Positions 36,441 through 43,468 of a stretch of 43,468 bases of DNA are shown here, piece by piece. A program made the position numbers and the translations under genes. Position 1 is the stretch's first letter. Each line of letters starts with the position of its first letter. Below the pieces are notes generated by a model. It did no database searches, was not told the origin of the DNA, and saw only the letters and a program-made list of their open reading frames with translations. The stretch is from Achromobacter pulmonis (lineage in GTDB: Bacteria; Pseudomonadota; Gammaproteobacteria; Burkholderiales; Burkholderiaceae_B): the NCBI RefSeq assembly GCF_002885955.2, contig NZ_POQS01000001.1, positions 55,063-98,530 on the forward strand. The letters are read 5' to 3'.

Positions 36441-37050
36441 TGCGTTGATGCGCCTGCAGGGGCGGGGGCGTGCGCCCGGCGGTAAGCGTCCAGAAGCCGG
36501 GCAGGAAGCACTCGGCCACCAGCAGCGGCTGGCCCATGCGCCAGAACACCGAGCGCCGCGCCCAGACTCCGGCGGCGCCGATATCGTGGCGCGCGACGCC
36601 CAGCGCCCGCAGCGCTGTCGCATAAAACGGCACCGGCGCGGCCAGGCGGCGGCAGGCGAAGGGCGAACGGATCACGGTGCGGTCGTGATAAAGCATGTCC
36701 GCCAGCGGCCGCGTCGACAGGCGCCGCATACCCTGCCAGGCGCCGTGCGAGGCCGTCAGCGGCGTCAGGCTGCGGGCCGGCACGCTGTCCACGCCGTCGA
36801 TCGACATCAGGACTTCACGCACCCAGACCGGGCTGCCGGGCGCGATGCGCATGGCGCGCGCCTCGTCGGCCGGCGCGCCGTCGGCGTACTCGGCCAGCAC
36901 CCGCAGGCGGACCTGGCCGACCTGGCGCAGGCCGGCGGTCAGCGCGCCGGGACGGAACAACCAGTGCCGCATGGCGGCGGGCAACAGCGGCGGGGCGGCC
37001 GCCAGCCAGCCCGGGGCAAGGGGAGGGGAAAGGACTGCTAGGCTTGTCAT
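36424..37050 (-). CDS. ubiC: Chorismate lyase
   Basis: UbiC converts chorismate to 4-hydroxybenzoate and pyruvate, the first committed step of ubiquinone synthesis. The 208-residue protein shows the family pattern: HWLFRPGALTAGLRQVGQVR, then ARAMRIAPGSPVWVREVLMS with Arg and Glu residues that match the substrate pocket, and LADMLYHDRTVIRSPF. The C-terminal ARRSVFWRMGQPLLVAECFL places the product-site glutamate near residue 175. The length is somewhat above that of the E. coli enzyme (165) because of an N-terminal extension. No ubiA follows; it lies 68 bp after the autotransporter on the same strand and converges with the cyclase gene. Confidence 0.93.
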   Translation of the reverse strand: MTSLAVLSPPLAPGWLAAAPPLLPAAMRHWLFRPGALTAGLRQVGQVRLRVLAEYADGAPADEARAMRIAPGSPVWVREVLMSIDGVDSVPARSLTPLTASHGAWQGMRRLSTRPLADMLYHDRTVIRSPFACRRLAAPVPFYATALRALGVARHDIGAAGVWARRSVFWRMGQPLLVAECFLPGFWTLTAGRTPPPLQAHQRTPGAR

Positions 37051-37118
37051 GGCTGCGTATTATGCCAACAGCGGTGGGTCACAGGGTTTGGTGCGCGCGC
37101 CCATCAGCCTGTCCAGCC

Positions 37119-39875
37119 CTAGAACATCATCCTGAAACCCGCTGTCGCGGTGGCAATATAGCTGCCCGAAAAGTCCGCATCGACGTCGATCTGGCCGTAG
37201 ATCGCGTAGCGCTCTCCCCAACGGTAGTCCGCTCCCGCTCCCATGCTGCCCCAGGTTCGCGCCATACGGCTCGCCGCCGGCACGCCGGCCACGCGCACAC
37301 GCGTTCCATCCAGGAATTCATGTTTCACGTTGACGACGCCGTAGACGTTCGATGACCTGTTCACGCCGGCTGTTTGCCAATTGCTTTTGTAGTCCAGCGC
37401 GATGCCGAGGCGGCCCAGCAAGCTGTCGCCCTTGTCGCTTTCGATATGCGCGCCGAACTTGTCGTTGAAGCTGTCGAAGCGGGTCGCGGCGTATGTCAGT
37501 TGCGCCTGCGGGATCAGGGAGAGTCCCTCTGCCAATCCGAAAGCCTTGCCCGCTTCGACGCCCAGCCCGTAGCTCTGGGCTTTGCGGCCCTTCTTCAGCG
37601 TGCCGGCCAGCCGGGAATCGAGGTCGCTGTCGAACCACGCCGCCTGGGCCTGGGTATCGAGGTAGACGCCATTGTCGCCGTACCAGGTCAGCGTCGGCGT
37701 CAGGCCATAGGAGGTGGTGTCGATCGCGCCGTCGCCGTACGCCGACGACACGCGCGTGTCGGCCTTGCCGTAATGAAAGGCCAGGCCGCCCACCAGACGG
37801 GAGCCCTCTGCCTGACCGGCCAGGACGCGGTCAACGCCGAATTGCGCCTTCCAGCTATCGATGTCCTGCCGCGCGCCCGTGGTGGACACAGAAGGTTCGA
37901 GCCGGCTCGTCGTGCCCTCCAGGCGGCTCCATACGCCGTTGCGGCGCGCGTCCGCGGGATCGTAGACGCGATTGCCGACGCGCTGGCGCAGGGTGGGCAA
38001 CCGGCTCAGGTGAAGCAGCGTATTGGCATAGGCTTCATAGACCGGCACGCCGGGCTGATAAAGCAGGGGAGGCTCCGCGCCCGGCGAACCGCCGCCGGCG
38101 GGCGGGGCGCCGGGGCCGGCCGGCGGCGCCCCGGGATCGGTAGGGGGCGCGCCGGGATCGGTCGGCGGGGAGCCTGGATCGGTCAGGGACGACCGCAAAT
38201 ACCAGCCGCCGTCAGCCTGATCCTGTTGCAGCACATAGCCATAGGCGCCCGCCACCAACGCCGGACGCCCCGCGATGACGTAGTCGCCGTTGGCCAGGTC
38301 GAATTGTCCCGCCGAGACGCCATCGACCTGCACGACCTGTATGCCTCGCCGGGTCTGCGCGCCAACGCCTCCCATGTTCTTCACCGTGACCGGCGTCGTG
38401 CCGGCGCTGTCGCCCGTGATCACCAGTTTGTCCGTCGGCGAATCGTCGGCGCCAAGCCGCGTGCGGACTTCCAGATTGCCGCCTTGCGCCGCATAGTCGC
38501 CGGCGATCGTCAGGGTGCCGAAGCCGCTGCGCGGACCCGGCGCGATCGTGCCCCGATTGGCCGTCGCGCCCACGCGCCCGGTGCCGGTGAGCCGCGCGCC
38601 CGCGAACACATTGACCGGTCCGCCGAGGGTGCCATCCACCTGCAGCGTTCCGGCCTGGGCATCGGTGGTCCCCGTGAACGCGGCGCTGTTGCCCGACAAG
38701 GTCAGCGTGCCCGCGCCCAGCTTGGTGAAGCGCGAGCTTCCGGAGAAAGCGGTCGTCACGCCGACGTCGTGTCCGTTCGTGTCGAACCATGCGCCTTCGC
38801 CGCCCACGGCCTGCGTGGCGAAGCCTTTCAGGAAGTCGCGTTCGTCACGATTGGCGCGCAGGACGCCGCCATCCAGGTTGAAGGCGGCGTTGCCGGCGCC
38901 CTTGATCACGGAGCCGGTTTCCAGCACGCCGCGGCCGCTGCCATCGCCGGTCAGGTTCAGCGTGCCGGTGGCGGTGCCGGCAATGGCGACCCACGTATTG
39001 CTCGCTGCAACCGCCAGCCCGCCTTTTTCGATCGTGAGGGCGCCCGTGCCTTCCGAGCCGACTTCGATGCGGTCGCTTGCCGAGAGCGTCGAGATGTCGG
39101 CCGTCGCGCTGGATACGGTCACCGTGCCGACGCCGCCTGCGCCTGTCCCGATGTAGACCGTCGCCGCGGCGCCGGGCCCGGTCGAGCCTTCGGTGTGCAC
39201 GGCGGCGCCATCCTGGACGCGCAGATCCCCGGTTCCGTAGAAACCGACGTAGATGTTGTTCAGAGGGGCCCAGACCGATGCGCGGCCCGATACCGTGACG
39301 CGTCCATCGCCGCTGGCGTCCCAGCCGATGATCCCCTGACCGCTATGCACGGCGCCGCCGTTGTCGATTTGCAGCGTGCCGCGGCCGGCCCCGCCGATGT
39401 CGAACGCGCTGACCGGAGCGAGGTTCCAGGCCGACCCCGGTCCGGAAACGACGACGCTTCCGATGCTGCCGTCGGCGGAGCCGATGCTGCCCGATGCGCT
39501 TTGCGCCACGCCTCCGTTCAGAATGCGGAGCGTGCCGTTACTGCCGGGGTCGGTACCGACATATACCGGGCCGAGGCTGGTCCAGGTCGACGGGCCTGAC
39601 ACCGTCAGCGTGCCCACGCCGCCATTGAGATTGCCTATGAATGCCCAGTCGTTGCGGACGGTTCCGCCATCGCTGATGGTCAAGGTCCCGGTGAGGGAAT
39701 TGCCAACGATCAGATCGCCCCCGACAGACCAGTCCGGCGTCTGGACCGTCCCGGGCTGCACGTCCCCCGTACCGGAGACTGTTTGAGCGTTCGAGGCGGT
39801 TGCGAAGCCGGTCGCGGAGGCGACCAGGATTATCCATTTCGACCACCCCGCGCCATTGCAACTCGCTGCGACCAC
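37119..39875 (-). CDS. Autotransporter (type Va) with repetitive beta-helix passenger
   Basis: This 918-residue protein secretes its own passenger through a C-terminal outer-membrane barrel. A signal peptide (residues about 1-30, ending SNA before QTVSG) is followed by a passenger of short repeats (about 40-370) such as VGTLTVSGPSTW and GTLRILNGGVAQS, matching the T5SS/PEP-CTERM-associated repeat, and then autotransporter beta-strand repeats (GAGTLTLSGNSAAFTG). A Pro-rich linker with 7-residue repeats lies at about 562-600. The barrel occupies about 640-918 and ends with the terminal phenylalanine of GFRMMF. The start is GTG 39875 with GGAGG about 7 bases upstream. No protease motif was seen, so adhesion is likelier. 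It lies 65 bp after a diguanylate cyclase gene on the same strand. Confidence 0.95.
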   Translation of the reverse strand: MVAASCNGAGWSKWIILVASATGFATASNAQTVSGTGDVQPGTVQTPDWSVGGDLIVGNSLTGTLTISDGGTVRNDWAFIGNLNGGVGTLTVSGPSTWTSLGPVYVGTDPGSNGTLRILNGGVAQSASGSIGSADGSIGSVVVSGPGSAWNLAPVSAFDIGGAGRGTLQIDNGGAVHSGQGIIGWDASGDGRVTVSGRASVWAPLNNIYVGFYGTGDLRVQDGAAVHTEGSTGPGAAATVYIGTGAGGVGTVTVSSATADISTLSASDRIEVGSEGTGALTIEKGGLAVAASNTWVAIAGTATGTLNLTGDGSGRGVLETGSVIKGAGNAAFNLDGGVLRANRDERDFLKGFATQAVGGEGAWFDTNGHDVGVTTAFSGSSRFTKLGAGTLTLSGNSAAFTGTTDAQAGTLQVDGTLGGPVNVFAGARLTGTGRVGATANRGTIAPGPRSGFGTLTIAGDYAAQGGNLEVRTRLGADDSPTDKLVITGDSAGTTPVTVKNMGGVGAQTRRGIQVVQVDGVSAGQFDLANGDYVIAGRPALVAGAYGYVLQQDQADGGWYLRSSLTDPGSPPTDPGAPPTDPGAPPAGPGAPPAGGGSPGAEPPLLYQPGVPVYEAYANTLLHLSRLPTLRQRVGNRVYDPADARRNGVWSRLEGTTSRLEPSVSTTGARQDIDSWKAQFGVDRVLAGQAEGSRLVGGLAFHYGKADTRVSSAYGDGAIDTTSYGLTPTLTWYGDNGVYLDTQAQAAWFDSDLDSRLAGTLKKGRKAQSYGLGVEAGKAFGLAEGLSLIPQAQLTYAATRFDSFNDKFGAHIESDKGDSLLGRLGIALDYKSNWQTAGVNRSSNVYGVVNVKHEFLDGTRVRVAGVPAASRMARTWGSMGAGADYRWGERYAIYGQIDVDADFSGSYIATATAGFRMMF
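38093..38187 (-). repeat. 21-bp tandem repeat coding for the Pro-rich linker of the autotransporter
   Basis: GATCGG recurs at 38135, 38156 and 38177 with an exact 21-base period, and a fourth degenerate unit precedes it. The units encode PTDPG(S/A)P, so changes in copy number would stay in frame and alter only linker length. Confidence 0.7.
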
Positions 39876-39911
39876 GGCAAATCCTCCCCGAAATAATTGA
39901 GAACCTTATCG

Positions 39912-39921
39912 GTATCGATAC
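39912..39921. promoter_or_regulatory. 10-bp palindrome upstream of the autotransporter gene
   Basis: GTATCGATAC is a perfect palindrome in the 65 bp gap between the upstream cyclase stop (39941) and the autotransporter GTG (39875). It could be part of an operator, or just a chance AT-containing palindrome. Confidence 0.2.
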
Positions 39922-39940
39922 GGCACGCGGCGCGCCGTTT

Positions 39941-41104
39941 TCATAGGTAATTACCCGCGTCGACCGGCGCGGACAGGCCAAGCGCGGCGCCGGCGACCGT
40001 GCAGTTCCGTCCTTTCCGCTTTGCCGCATAGAGCAGGTCGTCCGCGCGCTTCAAGGCGTGGGCCAACGGTTCCCCCGCCTGCACCAGCGTCACGCCCATG
40101 CTGGCCGTGAAACGCGAATTGGGCGCGTGCGGCGTCCAGCGCTGCGCCACGAAGTTCGCGCGGATCTCCTCGGCGACTGCGGCGGCGCGCTCCAGGCTGG
40201 TTCCCGGCAGCAGCACCAGGAACTCTTCTCCGCCCAGCCGGGCGGCGAAATTCCCTGCCTCTGCCGCCGTTCTGAGCAGGCCGCCAAATCGCGCCAGCAC
40301 CATGTCGCCAAACGGATGCCCGAAGACATCGTTGATGCGCTTGAAATTATCGATGTCCGCCATGATCAACGCGGTCGGCGTGGCGGACCTGGCGACGGTG
40401 GTGAAAAGACCATCGAGGCCCTGTCGGTTCAGCAGGCCTGTCAACGCGTCGGTATGGGCTTGTTGGCGGTATTTCTCTATGGCGTCGTAGCTCGTCGCGA
40501 TGAACACCGCGAACGTCAGGACGATGCTCCCCAGCAGCCCCGTGTATTGGATCAGGGTTCCCCAGACGGACGTCCTCCATTCGTCCATGGCGACAGGCGT
40601 CGGCGCGGCGATATACAGGATGCACTGTCCGGTCAGCACCAGCGCGATGAAGAGAAACGCGGCGGTGAGCACCTTGTCCGACGTGGTCGCGACCTGCCTT
40701 GCAAAGGAGACAGTGGCCCGCCAGATCACGAGCGCGCAACAGGCCTGGACGAAGAACGTCTCCAGTTTTGCGCTGGAGAACAGGACGACCGAGACGATCA
40801 CCATCGCCGTCGAGGCCAGCAGGACCGCAATATCGATGTAGGGAGAGGGCGGTGCGCGGCGACGGCTCTGGAGCGCGCGACAGGCCAATATGACGCCGCC
40901 CAGAATGAACGCGTCCTCGACCACTTGTTTGTAAGGGGAAAGCGCGTTGGCCGGCACGAGCATGACGGCGTACCCGGTGCCCAGGCAGGCGAGGGCGCTG
41001 CCCCACCGGACGGTATTGAAGCCCACCATGCGCGCGGCCCAGAGTCCGATGGCGCACATCAGGATCGCCGCGGGCACGGACCATTCAAGCAGGGTTGCGG
41101 GCAT
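39941..41104 (-). CDS. Membrane-bound diguanylate cyclase
   Basis: This 387-residue protein has six or so hydrophobic segments in residues 1-205 and a C-terminal GGDEF domain (about 220-375). The active site GGEEF is intact from Gly291, and the domain opens with AHTDALTGLLNRQGLDGLFT and LIMADIDNFKRINDVFGHPF. The I-site position (five residues before GGEEF) reads EAGN, not RxxD, so it should lack product inhibition. The N-terminal membrane module is not one I can name. ATG 41104 (MPATLLEWSVPAAI) is chosen because it begins a membrane segment; a TTG at 41188 would add 28 residues. It lies directly upstream of the autotransporter gene, in the same direction. Confidence 0.92.
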   Translation of the reverse strand: MPATLLEWSVPAAILMCAIGLWAARMVGFNTVRWGSALACLGTGYAVMLVPANALSPYKQVVEDAFILGGVILACRALQSRRRAPPSPYIDIAVLLASTAMVIVSVVLFSSAKLETFFVQACCALVIWRATVSFARQVATTSDKVLTAAFLFIALVLTGQCILYIAAPTPVAMDEWRTSVWGTLIQYTGLLGSIVLTFAVFIATSYDAIEKYRQQAHTDALTGLLNRQGLDGLFTTVARSATPTALIMADIDNFKRINDVFGHPFGDMVLARFGGLLRTAAEAGNFAARLGGEEFLVLLPGTSLERAAAVAEEIRANFVAQRWTPHAPNSRFTASMGVTLVQAGEPLAHALKRADDLLYAAKRKGRNCTVAGAALGLSAPVDAGNYL

Positions 41105-41227
41105 AGACGGGTGAGACCGTGGAACGGATGCAGCAAATGTTGTGTCGGAAAAGATTACAGTGTGTAGCAATGTATCGCTAGCGGCCAACCGTCAAGGATT
41201 GCAAGCGATGCGGGCACTGGACCGGGT

Positions 41228-41255
41228 TTGGCCGCCTCGGGCCTGCGCTTACAAT
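41228..41255 (+). promoter_or_regulatory. Candidate promoter for a leaderless pseudouridine synthase mRNA
   Basis: TTGGCC at 41228-41233 and TACAAT at 41250-41255 are separated by 16 bases. The predicted start is near 41263, exactly at the ATG of the pseudouridine synthase gene, for which no ribosome site is visible. The upstream ATG at 41254 overlaps the -10. Confidence 0.5.
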
Positions 41256-41994
41256 GCCGCCCATGGAAAAAGTACGTATCTCCAAGCTCATGTCCGAGCG
41301 TGGGCTGTGTTCGCGCCGCGAGGCCGACGCCTATATCGAGCGCGGCTGGGTCCGCGTGGACGGGGTGGTGGTGTCCGAGCTGGGCGCCCGGGCCTTTCCC
41401 GATCAGGTCATTACGCTGGAGCGCGCCGCGCAGGCGCGCCAGACCGCGCGCGTCACGATTCTGATCAACAAGCCGGTGGGCTATGTGTCGGGCCAGGCCG
41501 AAAAAGGCTATACGCCCGCGGTCGCGCTGATCGACGCCCGGTCGCGCTATGCGGGCGACCGCGAACCGCGCCGGTTCGAGCGCGGCCACCTGGACGGGCT
41601 GGCGGTGGCCGGCCGGCTGGACATCGATTCGCAGGGCCTGCTGGTGCTGACGCAGGACGGGCGCATCGCCAAGCACCTGATCGGCGAGGACTCCAGCGTG
41701 GACAAGGAGTATCTGGTGCGGGTGCAGGGCAGCCTGTCGGAGAACGGGCTGGCGCTGCTCAACCACGGCCTGTCGCTCGATGGCAAGCCGCTGCGCCCGG
41801 CGCAGGTGCGCTGGCAGAACAGCGACCAGCTGCGTTTCGTGCTGCGCGAAGGCAAGAAACGCCAGATCCGCCGCATGTGCGAACTGGTCGGCCTCAAAGT
41901 GGTGGGCCTGAAGCGCGTGCGCATCGGGCGCGTGGCGCTGGGCGACCTGCCGCTGGGGCAATGGCGCTACCTGCGCGAAGACGAGCGTTTCTGA
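41254..41994 (+). CDS. rluF: RluF/RsuA-type rRNA pseudouridine synthase
   Basis: Enzymes of this family convert uridine to pseudouridine in rRNA. The protein (246 residues from ATG 41254, 243 from the more likely ATG 41263) has an N-terminal S4 RNA-binding domain ([37 protein letters not shown]) and the synthase domain with [11 protein letters not shown]. The catalytic motif is [14 protein letters not shown], Asp123 in the longer numbering, and the C-terminus has [20 protein letters not shown]. The QIRRMCE and PLGQW elements fit RluF (23S rRNA position 2604) best, but assignment to the exact site is by resemblance. ATG 41263 is favoured because 41254 lies inside a promoter-like -10. Confidence 0.9.
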   Translation: MPPMEKVRISKLMSERGLCSRREADAYIERGWVRVDGVVVSELGARAFPDQVITLERAAQARQTARVTILINKPVGYVSGQAEKGYTPAVALIDARSRYAGDREPRRFERGHLDGLAVAGRLDIDSQGLLVLTQDGRIAKHLIGEDSSVDKEYLVRVQGSLSENGLALLNHGLSLDGKPLRPAQVRWQNSDQLRFVLREGKKRQIRRMCELVGLKVVGLKRVRIGRVALGDLPLGQWRYLREDERF

Positions 41995-42082
41995 ACGCCG
42001 GGCGGCGCGGCCCGATTGGTCGTGTGCGCCGACATCTGTAGTCGGGACCCGCCAGTTTTTTCAGTCTGTTTCCGGCACAGGC

Positions 42083-43006
42083 TTATGTCATCAAACCGGG
42101 AGTATCCTTCGCCTGCCCGCTGCTTCCCAGGCGCTCCATCAGGAATTCGATGAAGATCCGGGTCTTGGCGGGCAGAAGCCGGGTCTCGGTCACCGCATAC
42201 ACCGGAAACGGCCCCAGTTGCCAGTCCGGCAGCACACGCTGCAACTGGCCCGACTGCTGTTCGGCCAGTTGGCCACCCACCAGCACCGCGATGCCGGCCC
42301 CCAGCATGGCCAGGCGCCGCGCCATGGCCATGCCGTTGACGGAAAAGCGGTTGCCCGGCGTGAATTCGATGTGCTGAATGCCGTCGGTCAGCGGCCAGCG
42401 GGTCACCCGTCCTGCGCCTTCGGCGCGGAACTCGATGCACTCGTGGCGGGTCAGGTCGCTGGGGTGCCGGGGTTCTCCGTGCTTCTCCAGGTATTCGCGC
42501 GAGGCGTACAGGTAGGCGGGCAGCATGCCCAGCAGCCTCGCGATCTGCGTCGAGTCGGGCAGTTCGCCGATCTCGATGGAAACATCGCAGGTCTGGAACA
42601 CGCGCGAAGCGTGATCCGGATTGGCCAGGTCCAGGAAAAACGTGACGTCGGGGTAGCGGCGGGAAAACTCCATGAACGATTCAGCCAGGAAGTCCGTGCC
42701 GAAATCCGCGGGCATGTTGACCCGCAGCGGCCCGGCCGGCGTGTCCACCAGGTTCTGCAGTTCCTCGTGGGCGATCTGCGCCTCGGCCACGATGCGCTGG
42801 CAGCGTTCGAAGTACAGGCGGCCGGCGTCGGTCAGCTCGACCTTGCGGGTGGTGCGGCTCAGCAGCCGCAGCCCGACCGAGCGCTCCAGGTCGGCGACCT
42901 GGCGCGAAAGCGTCGATTTGGGCACCCCGAGGGTGGCCGCGGCGCGGCTGAAGCTGCGGGTTTTCGCGACTTCGACGAAAAGTTCCATGCCTTGCAAGCG
43001 TTTCAT
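42083..43006 (-). CDS. LysR-family regulator (AaeR/DhcR-like)
   Basis: This 307-residue regulator begins MKRLQGMELFVEVAKTRSFS, has an HTH (about residues 15-40, AAATLGVPKSTLSRQVADLE) and the effector domain opening AGPLRVNMPADFGTDFLAES. The start and the pattern match the large LysR subgroup that is usually transcribed divergently from its target (often an exporter, oxidoreductase or aromatic-acid gene). The expected divergent partner is missing here because an insertion sequence begins about 275 bp away. Nothing in the sequence identifies the effector. Confidence 0.93.
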   Translation of the reverse strand: MKRLQGMELFVEVAKTRSFSRAAATLGVPKSTLSRQVADLERSVGLRLLSRTTRKVELTDAGRLYFERCQRIVAEAQIAHEELQNLVDTPAGPLRVNMPADFGTDFLAESFMEFSRRYPDVTFFLDLANPDHASRVFQTCDVSIEIGELPDSTQIARLLGMLPAYLYASREYLEKHGEPRHPSDLTRHECIEFRAEGAGRVTRWPLTDGIQHIEFTPGNRFSVNGMAMARRLAMLGAGIAVLVGGQLAEQQSGQLQRVLPDWQLGPFPVYAVTETRLLPAKTRIFIEFLMERLGSSGQAKDTPGLMT

Positions 43007-43279
43007 GGCGGAATTCTGTCATATCAAGGGCTTGGAAATTGTCCCATATATGGAATGAAGTTTTCTCTAGATGACTCTTTGTTTCTCGGGCGGGATAACG
43101 CAGAATGCGAGTTCTGCAATGCAGCAATGCGACAAAGCCCAGCCTGCGTGTTCTAGGCAAATCCATCCGGCCAATCCACGCGGACCGCGCGACAGCGGTC
43201 CCGGGGACGCGTTTTCTTCCGGGGCCCGCCCGGCAGGCGACGCCTACGGGCCGCAGGGCCCGCGCAGCGGGTGCGGCAT
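43007..43279. other. Non-coding gap between lysR and the insertion sequence
   Basis: This is the largest gene-free stretch. It holds the lysR promoter side, including the palindrome CCATATATGG at 43044-43053, and then about 220 bp with no convincing gene. A 6-base-pair hairpin, GACCGC/GCGGTC (43183-43200), has no T run. An open frame on the plus strand at 43071-43448 lacks codon character and runs into the transposase start, so I do not call it. Confidence 0.6.
43044..43053. promoter_or_regulatory. Palindromic operator candidate upstream of lysR
   Basis: CCATATATGG is a perfect 10-base palindrome 38 bases upstream of the LysR ATG, within an AT-rich segment. LysR autoregulatory and target sites usually lie in this position. 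Confidence 0.4.
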
Positions 43280-43468
43280 GGGTAATTTTTTGGTTCATCG
43301 CAGAATAGCGTGGAGCGATTTGGCCAGATTTCGTACTCTTGAGGCCAGTTTCTGGTGTTCAGGAGGATCGGACGATGCTGGATCGCAAGCTGTTGGAGTC
43401 CCTGGGTGGCTGGGACGGCTATCGGGTGGATCGCGTGGTGTGGCCTGAAGGCGATGGGCGCACGGTGT
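43280..43468 (+). mobile_element. Left end of an ISL3-type insertion sequence
   Basis: The region starts with GGGTAATTTTTTGGTTCATCG and leads after about 95 bases to a transposase gene with a strong ribosome site. GC content drops at 43280, where the flanking GC-rich sequence ends. The exact terminus is uncertain: it may be 43280 or about 43292 (GGTTCATCGCAGAATAGCG). The right end and any target duplication lie outside the window. Confidence 0.55.
43375..43468 (+). CDS. ISL3-family transposase, N-terminus only
   Basis: Thirty-one codons are visible from ATG 43375, reading MLDRKLLESLGGWDGYRVDR and then VVWPEGDGRTV, up to the window edge. This opening is like the start of ISL3-family transposases of Burkholderiales (the group of IS1001), which continue with a zinc-finger domain and a DDE catalytic core. 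AGGAGG at 43361-43366 gives a strong ribosome site 8 bases before the ATG. Family placement rests on remembered resemblance of a short segment. Confidence 0.65.
   Translation, partial: MLDRKLLESLGGWDGYRVDRVVWPEGDGRTV

Noticed and set aside
37374..39599. Plus-strand frame of 741 codons opposite the autotransporter gene
   Set aside because: The minus strand has the complete signal peptide, passenger, linker and barrel; the opposite frame is a composition artefact.
41995..42082. Terminator after the pseudouridine synthase gene, suggested by a run of six T residues at 42055-42060
   Set aside because: No stem of adequate length lies directly before the T run.
43071..43448. Possible gene of 125 codons on the plus strand across the insertion boundary
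   Set aside because: No family resemblance or ribosome site; it crosses into the transposase start in another frame.

Overview
The window is high-GC DNA of about 43.5 kb, almost fully coding, with short intergenic gaps and long antisense shadow reading frames. A Bug-family receptor, a nadE-glnB pair, LysR regulators beside metabolic genes and an ISL3-type transposase start point to a betaproteobacterium of the Burkholderiales, most likely Alcaligenaceae (Bordetella/Achromobacter-like). This rests on recognised protein families, not on a database search. No rRNA, tRNA, CRISPR array or prophage was seen.

Layout. (1) 1-3513: a carboxylate/CoA cluster, with a CaiB-type CoA-transferase (cut by the left edge) behind a LysR gene, and a Bug receptor plus MaoC hydratase transcribed divergently. 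(2) 3533-9069: housekeeping block with argH, a YbdG-like MscS channel, glutamine-dependent nadE and the P-II gene glnB. (3) 9093-20172: a type II secretion (T2SS) locus in three transcription units: gspF (minus), gspDE (plus) and gspCGHIJKLMN (minus). No prepilin peptidase gene is present. (4) 20326-24749: three probable exported proteins next to the T2SS: a lipoprotein with an alkaline-phosphatase-like fold that has lost its metal ligands plus a LamG-like domain, a 64-residue lipoprotein, and a Tat-exported phospholipase C. (5) 24781-33234: LysR, a signal-less gamma-glutamyltransferase and a GsiBCDA-like peptide/glutathione ABC importer, followed by a VOC protein. (6) 33244-37050: LysE exporter, YaeQ, a GAF/PAS/GGDEF diguanylate cyclase and chorismate lyase. 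(7) 37119-41104: an autotransporter with its tandem upstream membrane diguanylate cyclase. (8) 41254-43468: an RluF-like pseudouridine synthase, a LysR gene, and the left end of an insertion sequence inserted where that LysR gene's divergent target would be expected.

How the genes may work together. The phospholipase carries a twin-arginine signal and lies directly beside the T2SS, which fits a Tat-then-T2SS export route; the two lipoproteins between them may be accessory factors or co-exported surface proteins. The LysR-ggt-gsi block looks like a complete uptake and cleavage pathway for glutathione or another gamma-glutamyl compound. Two GGDEF enzymes, one with and one without a product-inhibition site, flank a surface autotransporter and suggest c-di-GMP-linked surface behaviour.

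The most unusual items are the apparent pseudo-phosphatase/LamG lipoprotein with its tiny lipoprotein partner, the SPOR-like tail on GspD, the perfect hairpins flanking the solute-binding-protein gene, and the candidate leaderless mRNAs of argH and the pseudouridine synthase gene.
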